A DNA stretch of 64,000 nucleotides, taken from Oxytricha trifallax. Taxonomy: Eukaryota > Ciliophora > Spirotrichea > Sporadotrichida > Oxytrichidae. Shown in pieces: positions 23,701-34,527 of this stretch. Each line of letters begins with the position of its first letter. Within the stretch, counting starts at the first letter, position 1. The stretch is from positions 28,118 to 92,117 of the forward strand of contig ARYC01000376.1 in assembly GCA_000711775.1 (NCBI GenBank), written 5' to 3'. A model generated the notes under the pieces. That model was given only the letters and a program-made list of their open reading frames with translations. It was not told the DNA's origin and did no database searches. The position numbers and the translations under genes were made by a program.

Positions 23701-26700
23701 TGAGAAATAATCAATAAGTTTGGCTGCTAAACATATTAAGCAAGATTAAATATGCAATGAAATTAAGAAAATAGTTGAGATGGTCATCGTGAAAGCTCCA
23801 GCATATCCACGATAATCATTAGATGATATACTTGAACAACTACAGACTGCTAAATTCAAGAGATATCACAAAGACAAGCAGATTAAATTTGTTTGAATTA
23901 AGTACTCAAATACTCATTAAATATTCATTAAATTCACATAAAACCTTGTTTCTGCTACTAACCCCAATAAGACCCCAACTATACCCTACAAATCAAAGCA
24001 CTTATAAACCTAATTAAGGGGTTTTGGGGTTTTGAATGTAATAGAAAATAGAAAAGTTGGAAAACGATAAGTCACAGTAGAGCAGCTAAAATTAAGAAAA
24101 ATAGAGTAGATAGAATTAGGTCTTAAATATTAGTAAAATAGAGAGTGACTTAAAAGACATGTAGAACTAAATCTCTAAAATCACTTATGAAAATGCTAAT
24201 TTGAGATAGGAGAGAGATACCTTTGTAACTTAGATATAAAACCTTGAAAATTTTAATAAAAAATAAGAAAAAATGATTAAGTACTTTCAGTAGTAAGTCC
24301 AAGGCTTTTAAGATAATAATTCATAAATCAATAACAGTTTCAATCAACCATTAAAGATCTAAGAAAATTATGAGCTGATCTCAAATAATTCATTGAATAA
24401 ATATTAGAGGAAAAATTCAAATAATAGCTTAATATAATTAAATCCCATATAAATGAAATTGATTGATATTAAAAGAGGATGAGACTTAAAATGTTTCACC
24501 CACTTATATTAAATTAAAAGATCTTAACTAAATTAATGAAATGATACTTTAAGAAATAATTACATTTATTTTTTCAGCACTTTGCAGAACAATTCTTGTC
24601 GAAACAAAAATATTATATCTAAATGGAAGCTTAATAATAAATATTCCAAGCAATTAATTTGCATTTTTTTGTAGTTTCATAGATAATAAATTGTATAAAC
24701 TCTCAATAAAAATATAGGTAATAATATTTTTTTGCATTATATTTCTGTTTACTAAAAATATTATAATTTAATTCTAATAGTCAATAGTTTTGAGGTTTTG
24801 AATCTACATCTACTAACAACATGAGATAGAAAATGACAAGAATTCTAGATCAACAAACTGAATTAGATCACTAGTTAGCAATCAGTGAATTTTCTAAGTC
24901 ACCAAATTCTTAATACTTATCAAATAGAACTGGCTAAGAATTCCTCAACTAAAATCAAGGCTTCACTTTAAATTAAGTTACAAACTCTGATTTTAATTTA
25001 ACCCAATCAAAAATGAATAAAACTAACATGAGTAGAATCGGGTAATAAGTTTAGGGACCAGCGTTGACAATGAATTAATTTCAGCCAAATTGTACAGAGA
25101 GTGATTTATACATTAATACTACAGGAAATGATAAAAATGAAGTAATGGTACTTGAGTAAAATGACAATTTGTTTTCACTGAGTAGCACACAGCCAGAATA
25201 CTAAATGAGACTTTCTTCTCCGATAAATTACGTAGCTAGGAACATTGACTTTAATCTCAGCAACCCTAGTATGTAAAATTAACACTATCAATTGAACACT
25301 GGCAATTTTAAGCAATCAACTATCAAAGACAGCACTTAATACTCAAACTTGCAAATCAATTAGTATCAGATGAAATTAAATGATCAAATGAACTTAATGC
25401 CAATGAGTGCTTAAAATTTAGGAAGACCTAAGTCACCAATCGACCAACTTAGAGTTCATGAAATCATTCAAACTTAATCTTAGGAAGTTACGAATAGAGA
25501 CAAATCTGGAGGTAGGTCAAATCTTTTGCAATCAACTATTTAGAAGAGTAACTCTGATTTATCTCAAAGTCAACTTCCTTGCGTTATGATGGGTTAAGGA
25601 CTACAATATTCCTCCTTTATTATGCAAAATAATGTAGTTAATGAGAATTAATAAGAGAGAGAAGATGGCAGTAGAAATTCTTTCAAACTCAAATCAAACT
25701 TAAATGAGTACAGTTCTTCAGACAGTTAAACCTAATAAAGCGATAAATCTCTAGAGTAGCTCTTTATCTAACATAAGGGAACTCACCATAGCAGTAAGCA
25801 CTAAAGTTAATTTCATATCTTATTACATTTTAAGTTAAGAGACTTTTCAAGTGAAAAACATAAACTCCTCATTAAACAGTCAATACACCTAGCTGAGATA
25901 AATTTAAGCACCTAGTAACTTAAATTATCCAAATTTCACAACAGCTCAAAAATAAAATAACAAGGAAAACTTAATTATGATTGAAGATGACATGCTCTTT
26001 AAAAATCATCAATAGTCTTAGCAAAGTAAAATTCTGAGTTCTAAGATCAAGTCACCAGCTTTTTATGAATCAAACCACATGAACTCGGACATAGAGAATA
26101 ACATATTCACTAATAACTAGGACAGCTATCATTAATAACAAGCAATATTTAATCAGCAAATTGTATTGGATGGTCTGATTAAGTAAGTCAATCATAAAGT
26201 AAATAATTAATATTACTTTATTTACAGATAAAATTTCCAACAATCTATGCTTTCTTAAAATTTACTATTAGATATAAAGAGTCTATAAAATACTTAGATG
26301 TTTATAAAACTGAAGTTAATTATTTTTTTCCAATTTATAATAATTAAAAAGTATTAATAAGTAAAAGAAAAAATAAATTTTTTTATCAAAACTACTATTG
26401 ACATAATTTTTAGATTGAATGCAGGCCTGAATAGCAACGGAACTCAATCTGATAACAATAGTTATTGCACAACTGACAAACAGAACACACTAACTTCAGG
26501 CTTTTTATCAGGTTTAACACAAAGTATGGGAATACAAAATACTACTCATGATAAAAATATAGGAGGCACTACCTCGACTAATCAAGATATATAATTTGAA
26601 AAATTAATTTTTTTAAAAAATAGAGTGGAGAATGCACTTGGATGCTTTATAGTGATGGGTCCTATAAATTTAATGCTAAATAAAGTTGAAATATATTGAA

Positions 26701-27512
26701 GGATGAGGTATAAAATACATTTACTTTAAAAATGAAATAAATGTTAGTATAGAATATTCTTAGAGTATAAATTAAATATTTATAAAAATATGGGCATTGG
26801 TAGAAAGTATTTTTTTAAATAATTTTTCCTAACGAATATTGCTGATTATAATATAAGGAATTATTTTGGACAGTTTTGTTTATAATAAATTTATAGTAAA
26901 ATTCAAAAAGTAGTAGTAAATAACCTCAGGATTCCAAGCTTTATAACAGGAGAAAAATGGTTTCTTGATTTCATTATTATCAAAGCTAAAGCTCATACAT
27001 AACTATTTTATAATAAAATTAATACAAGGATTTATATAAATCTTATTAAGGACAGAAATGTACGATTTTTTAAAAAAAATTATAAATTAGTTATAATTAT
27101 TTAAAAATGTATCCGATCCATTTCTAAAGTACGATGGATCTAAAAAAGTTATTTGTTTTATTAAATAATAATTAGTTAATTATACATATTACTTTGTTAA
27201 TGATACAACTATATTATTTCTGATAGTTAAATGGATGAATATTATCATTTATGGTTATAGGAAAATAAAATATTCCTATAAAATGCTATGAATGCCAAAA
27301 ACCAACTGACTTAAAATTCTTATTATATAGGTATCAGTGGTGGCAACTTAAATCAAAATTCAAGTGTACAGTCTAATTTCATGAGTGAAAGAACTATGAA
27401 TCTAAAGAAAGAAATCACTTCACTTGATGACGAAATACTTTAACTATAAAATAGCTTGAAACAAGCACTCATTAAGAAAACTAATTAACTTGACTCATCG
27501 ATTGAGCAATGA
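17760..27512 (+). CDS. Long SR-rich / coiled-coil protein gene, interrupted by a TBE and several IESs
   Basis: The first readable block (from about 17770) encodes an Arg/Ser-rich segment (KKSKSRQRSSRSHSRSKQQ). A break at 17942-18021 is compatible with either an intron or an IES. More basic and Ser-rich sequence follows, then a 64-bp intron at 18433-18496. From 18822 a coiled coil runs (LQRELAKYKSKAYDYKYKIE). The TBE at 19927-24034 splits codon 3 of NESM; with one AAT kept, the frame continues QQKIEKLENDKSQQ. After IES 24479-24795 a long Asn/Gln/Ser-rich region follows to a short C-terminal coiled coil (LKKEITSLDDEILQLQNSLK) and TGA 27510. An intron lies at about 26188-26414 and an IES of about 735 bp at 26595-27329. 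No enzyme domain recognised. The exact start is unresolved. Confidence 0.85.
18785..18821 (+). other. IES, 37 bp, pointer GATT
   Basis: GATT at 18781-18784 and 18818-18821. Removal joins FLKQIID to QLQRELAKYK and removes a TGA. Confidence 0.7.
20029..21091 (+). pseudogene. TBE 42-kDa transposase (Tc1/mariner DDE superfamily), damaged
   Basis: Starts at ATG 20029 (MRNRNQRNLGSIYDEKY) and ends at TGA 21089. An N-terminal helix-turn-helix-like region (AAIAKLLHKSASTVRYH) precedes the catalytic domain. Catalytic residues appear as IHADELCF, FADNLSVHK and YSPQFNGIEFYW; the second Asp and the Glu are separated by 34 residues, i.e. DD34E. Damage: an in-frame TGA near 20239, and a frameshift near 20470-20520 between VIDLQ and the first catalytic block. 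In oxytrichids TBE transposases take part in genome rearrangement, but this copy would not give a full-length protein without correction. Confidence 0.88.
21098..21960 (-). pseudogene. TBE 22-kDa-type ORF, frameshifted (copy 2)
   Basis: Minus-strand ORF between the transposase and the zinc-finger/kinase gene. Readable stretches: KFNNKRRNKDGIYKYC, then MGLFLPTMEGTKISFLKAIL to LSFITLQGNLELVYSQ, then after a frameshift MKEHAKVHRERKSQTIYEV through NPFMGQFNM with TGA at 21098. Interrupted at two points. Function not recognised. Confidence 0.7.
22451..23896 (+). pseudogene. TBE 57-kDa-type zinc-finger/kinase ORF, mildly damaged (copy 2)
   Basis: ATG 22451 (MAANLNRKAVSLGSGQSLLN) to TGA 23894. C2H2-like fingers lie near 22705-22890. 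The kinase-like half shows LHDLGYVQRDLKPENVMLN, VVIDFNRAIRQE and GTPGYFPIREKW. The catalytic loop has Q where kinases normally have H before RD, and the metal-binding DFG is DFN. A frameshift near 22525 separates the N-terminus from KKPEVIYIEKEVELRAL. Confidence 0.82.
24479..24795 (+). other. IES, 317 bp, pointer GAGG
   Basis: GAGG at 24475-24478 and 24792-24795. Removal deletes a TGA immediately after KLIDIKRG and joins it to GFESTSTNNMRQKM in frame. Confidence 0.75.
25811..25838 (+). other. IES, 28 bp, pointer AAGTTAA
   Basis: AAGTTAA at 25804-25810 and 25832-25838. Removal corrects frame (SKHQSQETFQVKNINSS). Confidence 0.75.
26595..27329 (+). other. Long IES, about 735 bp, pointer ATATA
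   Basis: ATATA repeats flank an AT-rich segment with no gene. Removal joins TTSTNQDI to GISGGNLNQNSS and keeps frame. A slightly different alignment of the TA-rich repeat would not, so the ends are approximate by a few bases. Confidence 0.55.
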
Positions 27513-27673
27513 TATATATTTAATTCTAATATGATGTTTGATTAAATAGATTTAATTAGTTAATATAAATATAAATTAGTTTAGACATCCTCATTAATCA
27601 TTATTATAATTTAACAAACTTAAAAAAAACACTTCATATCTCGAACAATTTTATCTTCACATTACTTTTGAAA

Positions 27674-28136
27674 ATGGACGAAAAAATCTTAACAATAAAA
27701 TATGATCCCACTTCAAAATAAACAAACTACACAGGAGTTTAAAATGCAGAATATCTAATGAGAATGCAATTTTTATTATAAGCTTCTGAGATAGTGAACA
27801 ATCCCACTCTTGAGCGATATTATGCATCGGAAATGAAAAATATAGCCAAAAGATAGGTCCTTAGAATGTAAGAACTATTAATTTATATAATATAATTGTC
27901 TATATAGTGATTCTGATATAAAGTAGCGATTTTGCAAAAGATGCAATAAAAGAATCGATTTACAACCAAATTTCTATAAAACTGAGGCTAAAAACAAGAA
28001 AAAAATGACGTCAGTGTAATGTGAATATTGCTTATACATAAATAAAGTCAAGTAACAATGTTAAAAATCAATCAATATAATTGAAGAAGCAAATAAAAAC
28101 GAGAATAGTACAAATCAAACAGTAATTTAGTAATGA
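27674..28136 (+). CDS. RNase P / RNase MRP protein subunit Rpp21 (Rpr2-like)
   Basis: ATG 27674 to TGA 28134, with one 40-bp intron (27868-27907, GTAAGA...TATATAG). The protein has the family layout. The N-terminal helices (YLMRMQFLLQASEIVNNP, RYYASEMKNIAKRQVLRI) are followed by a zinc ribbon made of RFCKRC and QCEYC. It should be a small protein of the tRNA 5'-processing ribonucleoprotein in the nucleus. About 140 residues is the usual length. It lies only 60 bp from the convergent RING gene. Confidence 0.85.
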
Positions 28137-28195
28137 ACTGAAATCTCCTTAAATTTTAACTTTTAAATCTTTAATGTTATATTTAATCACTCTTT

Positions 28196-30292
28196 TCAAA
28201 CCTCTTGCAATTAATAATTGAGTTATCTTTCATCTCTCGCAGCTTGCTTAATATCAAATTTACAAACTGGGCAATTAGTTTTTCTAAGTAACCAATCATC
28301 GATGCATGTAGAATGAAATTAATGAAAGCATGGCAATATTTTGATAGTTTCTTCGTCTGCAAAGCTTTCTATACAAATTGTGCAAGTGTCTTTGTGACTA
28401 GTTTCAAAACTAGAACAAGCCTTGTCTGCTGATTTTGATTCTATATCCTTCTTTACTTTAGAATTGTCTATGTTAGAACCATAAGTTTCTTCATCGTCTT
28501 CATTGAAAGTTGAGGTGTCCTTACAATCAGTATTGTTAGTTTTCTTTGAAAGAAAGACATAAGTAGGCAATTGAGAAATAAGTAAGTGAGTCTTAGTTGA
28601 AGAGATTCTTCTATAATTTGAGTTGTCTAAGTTAGACAACATTTCATAATCATTTTCGTTAAAGTCTCTAGCAATTGAGGACATTTGCAAGTACTATAAA
28701 TTTCTAAGCAAAAATGAGTTTCTGTTGCTGCCTCCTCTACTTCTCTCAAAGTCCGACGAAGTTAACACTCTAAGTATTTCATTTCTAATAAAATCTCTTC
28801 GAATACGTTAATCTCTGTGTCTTTACATCCTCAACACATGCTCATCGATTTACGAATGATTATCATTTCCTTAAGTAGCTAATCTCTCGGTTGAGTCTTC
28901 AGTTATAAATTAATTGTCGATGGCAGATATTCTGTATCTTATAGAGTGAGGAATATTTGAAGTTAGTTCAGTCATAGGCACATCTATCTCTTCTCTTAAT
29001 GATGAATTTCTCATCCTTCTAATTCTATCTTATTAATAGACTCTATCGTAATCTCTGCCAATGCGCCTATGATTTACTGAATAGGGCCTGTTACTCCCAT
29101 TTCTTTGAGATCTCCTGATTTATCTTTGTCTTCTTGATGTCACTTCAATTTCGAACAATCCACTCAAATCTTACTATACATCATCAAATTTAATATTGGG
29201 ATAATGGCTGTATATCAATAGATTGACTTACTGAATCAGGAAACAATTGTTGTAGACAGATTTTGAAGATTAGAAACAGCATGCTTAGCACCACAAATAT
29301 CCATATGGCAAAGTTCTATAAAATATATTAGAAGTGATTATCAATAATTCCAATCAGAAAATAAATTGAAAAAGACTATGAATATATAATTGAATTGCAA
29401 ACTATATAAAAATGTATATTAAAAATATAAAAAAGCTTTTTTAATTTATAATTCCAATAGATTTTTAATCAATAAAAAAAAGTTTATTTATTAAATCCTC
29501 TTAACTATAAATTAATAAAATTTTAAATTAAAGATTCTATATAAGTTCGTTAATATAGCCAATATTTCTTTGAACTTAATTTATAAATTCGCATATATTA
29601 TTGCAAGATTTTTTCTGTAATTTTTATATTATTTTATCAAGGTTTCCACAACCAAGCTTTTAATATAAATTAATTCTCATAATTCTCTATCATTTGCATT
29701 TGGCTTATATCACTTACCAACGTCAATATATTGAATGCGAAAAGTAGAGTTATCGTTGAAAACAAAAGCGCCTGAGTTAACTATAAAGTAATACTTATTT
29801 ATTAGCAAGTTGCTTTTATTTATGATCACAAATGATAATACGTAATTCTATCATAATTTACCTACAGCAATAAGAGTGGTGAATAAATGGTAGACCAGTA
29901 AAGCCAAGTAGTAAAATCCCTTCGTAATAATACTCAAGCATCCATTCATTATTAATAAAAACTAGTCTCCACAAGACTTTTGAGGAGGAATCTCACTTTC
30001 CAAAGCTAGTCTTTGCAACTCCCTAAACTCTTAAGATTCTTCTTCATCTTCATCATCCCCGGTTGTCACATTATTCTCATCAATCTATAGAGAATTCTGT
30101 TCTAAATCTGCTTCATTAAACATCTCTGATCTCTCTGTAGCTTGACTTTAATCATTATCGTAGTCTGATAGTAATGAATATTAAGAATAAGAAATTACTA
30201 TTGGATATATCGGGGTCATTAGAATCGTTTGTAGATACTCGAGAGCGAGCTGCGAAGTCGATGCATTCCTCTGCTTCTAAGTCCTCGTTCAT
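28196..30292 (-). CDS. Membrane-anchored RING-H2 protein (probable E3 ubiquitin ligase)
   Basis: ATG 30292 (MNEDLEAEECIDFAARSR) to TGA 28196. The N-terminal acidic region (GDDEDEEESQEFRELQR) is followed by two probable transmembrane segments, GFYYLALLVYHLFTTLIAV and IWIFVVLSMLFLIFKICL. A long Arg/Ser/Asn-rich linker follows. The C-terminus is a RING-H2 finger: CTICIESF, CFHQFHSTCIDDWLL, CPVC, with the cysteines and histidines in order. The likely role is ubiquitin transfer at a membrane. Interruptions: a short IES near 30182, one near 29730-29880, one near 29330-29720 and an intron at about 29180-29240. The splice at the second membrane segment was not resolved exactly. Confidence 0.85.
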
Positions 30293-30433
30293 TAAAATAA
30301 ATAAATTAATAATTTAGATGAAATAATTAGATTCACTCCTCTGTATTTAGCGTAAATTCAACTTAATTAGCAGAAGTAATAGTCGTATTTATTTTAAGAT
30401 TATATACTATAATTAATATTAAATATTATCGAA

Positions 30434-31212
30434 ATGCCAAGCGAACTAAAATGTATAATTTATGAGGCTAGAAATTTGCCAATTATGGAAAAAAGTAGGA
30501 ATACAACTGATGCTTACTGCGAATTACATTTCGGTAAATCTGATGCAATTAGAACTGAGACAATTTACAACAACTTGGATCCAAAGTGGAAACACGCAAT
30601 CTATTCCTTCGAAAATATAGACGATGAAGAACTATAGGAAAATGTTCTAGAAATAAAAGTAATCGACGAGGACGTAATCAACAGAGATGATTTAATAGGG
30701 AGAGTTATTATAGATTTGAGTTCATTGCTCAATCGTGATGCAAATTAAACTATAAAATGCTGGTTCCCTATTTATGACATCAATCAAGGGTTGAGGGGTG
30801 AGCTACTTGTGGAGGTGAAGCTTACATTTGTCAGGGATGAAAATATTGCAAAAGCTATATCTACAACTTTGGTATCTTTCTTCTCTAGTGCTAGCCCACC
30901 ACTCTGTGTTGTCAGAAACATGCTTGGATTTGTTGAGGAACTAGTAGACTTTAAAAAGAGCGACAGAGAAGCTGAGAATATGATTCTTATCTAAGAGGGA
31001 TGTTTGAAACTGAGAAGAAAACTTGGAAAAATTGTAATTAAGAGAGGAGGAAATGCGATCATATCATATAGGTAGGTATTAGATAATGAGGGTGCCAAAA
31101 GTAAAAGAATTGTACTTAGAGGATATGGCACTGCTGCTTTGATTATCAAGCTTGATGAAAATGCTAGTCAACAAAGCTTGTAGCTTAATCTCTAAACTAA
31201 GAAAAATTACCA
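30434..31212 (+). CDS. C2CD5 homologue, coding block 1 (C2 domain and first repeat domain) of a scrambled gene
   Basis: ATG 30434 opens MPSELKCIIYEARNLPIM, a C2 domain (TDAYCELHFGKSD, NNLDPKWKHAIYSF, VIDEDVINRDDLIGRVIIDL). It continues with CWFPIYDINQGLRGELLVEV, PPLCVVRNMLGFVEELV, and a first domain ending KRGGNAIISYRQVLDNEG ... IVLRGYGTAALI. Order and motifs match C2CD5 (CDP138), a C2-domain protein linked in animals to vesicle/GLUT4 traffic. The block stops at the 12-bp pointer GAAAAATTACCA (31201-31212). The next coding block lies inverted on the other strand from 34441 down. No interruption inside this block. Confidence 0.93.
31201..31212 (+). other. Scrambling pointer, + copy (12 bp)
   Basis: GAAAAATTACCA at the 3' end of block 1. 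The same 12 bp occurs inverted at 34430-34441 (TGGTAATTTTTC on the plus strand). Joining across one copy keeps codon phase (LQTKKNYQ to KNYQKQQ). Confidence 0.9.
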
Positions 31213-31281
31213 ATTATACAATATTTTGTAGGTCTGTAATTAAGAAATAAAGGAATCAATTAATACAACAATTAAAAAGCC

Positions 31282-34200
31282 TCACTTTAAATCAGTTAAA
31301 TCTCTGACTGTTGTTTTCTACTAATTATCTTCTGTCATTTATCTAAGCTACATAAATTCCATATCTTTGCTCTCTTCAACTTCTACCACATCTCCAAAGC
31401 ATGAAATTAAGATGTTAAGTATACTTTAAGCACTTTGTTCTAATGTGTTCACGTCAATTTTATAACCAAGTAAGCAATTACCTCCTAAAGCTTCAACTCT
31501 TGCACGGACTGTTTCATGAACTTCATCAAGGACTTGCTCAATTAGTTGTGGTATTTCATCTTCTTAGCGAAGAATTCTTACTTATCTAATGAGATGAACG
31601 TCAACAATATATTATCATTAAAAATTATTTCTTACGAGGCAATGTTTAATTATAATTGAATACCTAAATACTTCTTGATTACCATTTTTGGGTAAATACT
31701 CATAGGCAAAAGCTTAATGTGAGTCTTTTTCTATACGAAGCAATTTGGATTCTCAATTTTCTTTTACTTTGATGTGCATTTGAAAAACCTGAAAATCCTC
31801 CATTACTTCTCTTCTCTTTTTTCTTCTTTACTACATAGTTTTAACCTAAGAACAAATCAATCTAAACTTTATGGTCTTCACCAAGTCTTTACCCTTGCTC
31901 ATTTATTTATTCTAAAATTTCTTTTGGCAAACTTATATCTGTCCTGATTGAAAGCTTTTACTTTTCTTTCTTAACTAAATCAAGCATTTAATGCTGTTAA
32001 GTTTTTAGAATAGCTCCTGTAAATATAATGTCAACAAAATTGTTATCCTAGATCTTAATCTGGTCTCTTAATGCACAAATAACTCCTGGTGCATAACCTT
32101 TTTGTATAATGGACTGCACTAATTCCAAATGAGCTTGCTACATTATTTGATTGAAAGCTTGATTTATCTTTGTTTCATCCCTCTCTTCAAACAAAAATCT
32201 GCAACTTTTTGTAATAAGATGTACATTTTCAGGGTCTATAGTTTGCCAATTATAGTTAAACAAATCGAATTAAGTGTTAAGAATGATCAAATTCTAAGGC
32301 AAAAATGGGTCCAAAATACTCTTGAGTACATCCATATCTTTAGTATCATCAAGCTTAATTACAAAAGAGGTTTTCAGTTAAGTATTATTGCCTAAGTACA
32401 TTTGATGCTTAGTTGACTCAATAACCTTGTTTTCATGAATGAAATCATAAAAGTCATTATTTTAGTTCGATGAAGTTTAATGAATCAAAGTTGGAGACTT
32501 AGGTGCATCTTGCTAGCCCTTTATAATTTTGAAATTTTCATTTCTATTGTAAAATTCTACTCTCTGTTCTAAAGTCATATTTTAATCTAAAGTATAGCTT
32601 CCTCTAAAGTTTTCAAGTTTAGATAATTTTCCATCCCCACCTGGAGGTGTTATGATTGCATCATCATTATCTACTTATACTCTTTTATTGATGCTATCCA
32701 AGTTAAGCTTTAACTTTATTTGATTAGAAGAAACAGGGTTTGAAATTTCTTTTTGGCTTTTATCTATTGAAATATCTTCAATTTCCTGATCAGGAATTTC
32801 TCTTTGCATAAGTTTTTTAGGACTAATTTTAGTGTGATCGATCATGTAAACTTCCTCTGAAATCCTTCTTAAATCGAGAATGTTAACATCTAGCTCTTGA
32901 AACTTGTCTTCTTCTAAAGTCACTTACTTGGATGGAGTTCTTTTTATAATATCAAATATATGCTCATTACTAACTTTTCTATTATCATTCATTAGCTTTT
33001 GTTTTTTCTATTGCTGCATGAAATAATAAGGAGTTCGGATTGCATATATTTCATTTTCGAAATTCTGCTAAATGTAGAAAGATGAGAGTTTTTCAAGATT
33101 CTCAAAAAAGACCTTATCATTTGAGTCTTCTTAAAACACGGAGGGGTTTTAATTGATCTTCAATGGAGATGGTATAGGAAGTGCTCTTAAACATAGAGCA
33201 GTTCCAGTAGCAACACCAACAATTGTATCCTCAGCTATGATAATATTGATTCTTAAACTGAATATTGCATTCTTACCAAGCAACTTCATTTTCTTAATAA
33301 GTTAGCTATGCAAGTGATACTCAAGAAAAAATACTTTCTCACTGACTGAAATAGCATGCTACTCTCCCTTGAGATTTTTCTTGAGCTTCACAAGCCTAGC
33401 TTCAATATATTTCGACCCTCCGATAATGTTCAAACCTTCAGGTGGATCAACCGAGGCAATTATGATTTCAGGGACATAATCTTTGTTACATTCAAGACAT
33501 TTGTAAAGATGAAGCTTATTGCTAATTTTATCGATTCCTTGGTTTTTATTGATGATATGACAAAATTGACATGATGGCCTAATCTTCTATGACACCGTAA
33601 AAGTTTAAAGTTATTCAGAATGCTTCTTACCAAATACTTTATTGTATTCTGAAAGTTATGAACTCACAGCTTTGTTAAGTTAAGCAGGTTCAAGTTGAGG
33701 GGAATATTCCATTGGGGTTCTGAGTCTTAATGGATTAGGCTTTATCAAATCTTTTTTATGAGTTATCTCTTTAATTTTAACTGCAGTTCCAAATGCGTTT
33801 AAAACCATCACATCCTTGTAAATGCTTACAACTTCTCTATAACCTATGATATGAGAGCAGTTCATTAAAAATCCCCAAAACAAGATATAATTTGTTTTGA
33901 TTCATTTTAAGGTAGATTTTATATAATATTCTTTGTAGGAAATATAGAATGTTATTTTTTAAAAAAAATTAGCTGAAAATTATAGAGTTGCAATTTTAAG
34001 GGACATTATATTATTCATTTATTTTAAAATTTCTGATGTTTTTATTAATTACTTTAAACAAAACCATTTGAGTATATCCAAATCAAATTGACAATATCTT
34101 ACAAATTACATCTATTTAAAATAGCTAAAAAGTGAATCTTGGTTTAAATTGAAAGAGCATTTTTGGTTATCTCTTCCCTTAATTCAGCCCACCAACTATT

Positions 34201-34441
34201 TCTCTCCGTGGTTTTAAGTGAAATTAATCTCACAGATCTTACAGAGACAGTCGACCCGAACCACATATAAGCATCCTCTGGGAAAGTGTTTGATGTAATA
34301 AATTAAACTTTAGGTCTATGTTCGTCTTAGTCATCTTCGTTTAGATTAAAACCATAAGCATGAAGCTATACACCATCTTTTTGGTAATTGCTATAGTTAC
34401 TCTTTGAGGCATTTTTATTCTACTGCTTCTGGTAATTTTTC
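31282..34441 (-). CDS. C2CD5 homologue, inverted remaining coding blocks
   Basis: Begins at 34441 with the reverse-complement copy of the pointer and continues the protein in frame (KNYQKQQNKNASKS). Further matches in C2CD5 order: FGSTVSVRSVRLISLK, NSWWAELREEITKNA, CSHIIGYREVVSIY with LNAFGTAVK, a CxxC...CxxC zinc-binding pair (CQFCHI, YKCLECNKDY), and YIEARLVKLKKNLKGEQH. Near the end are MSIYPKMVIKKYLGIVDVHL and VRARVEALGGNCLLGYKID, with TGA 31282. Internal IESs: 33872-34131 and 31610-31662, plus small frame changes near 31760-31820. Both strands therefore contribute to one protein of over 1000 residues, requiring inversion during macronuclear development. Confidence 0.92.
31610..31662 (-). 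other. IES, 53 bp, pointer TATT (gene strand)
   Basis: AATA on the plus strand at 31606-31609 and 31659-31662. Removal joins KKYLGI to VDVHLIRQVRIL, matching the C2CD5 order of motifs. Confidence 0.7.
33872..34131 (-). other. IES, 260 bp, pointer TTTTTA (gene strand)
   Basis: TAAAAA on the plus strand at 33866-33871 and 34126-34131. Removal joins IQTKIHFL to MNCSHIIGYRE. Confidence 0.75.
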
Positions 34442-34527
34442 ATATCCTATACCATATTGATAAATTAGCAAAAAAAGGAGGGATTTAAAATATAGATAAA
34501 TTAATATTAAAACATAATGATATAGAT

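Larger units (their letters stand above)
19927..24034 (+). mobile_element. Complete TBE transposon (copy 2), 4108 bp
   Basis: Begins CAAAACCCCAAAACCCC and ends with its reverse complement. The terminal inverted repeats run about 78 bp (19927-20004 and 23957-24034) with near identity. Direct repeat AAT at 19924-19926 and 24035-24037 is the 3-bp target duplication expected of TBEs. It contains the three TBE genes: transposase (+), 22-kDa-type ORF (-) and zinc-finger/kinase ORF (+). It sits inside an exon of the coiled-coil gene and must be excised to the base. Each internal ORF carries at least one disabling change, so this copy is a decayed but structurally whole element. Confidence 0.97.
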
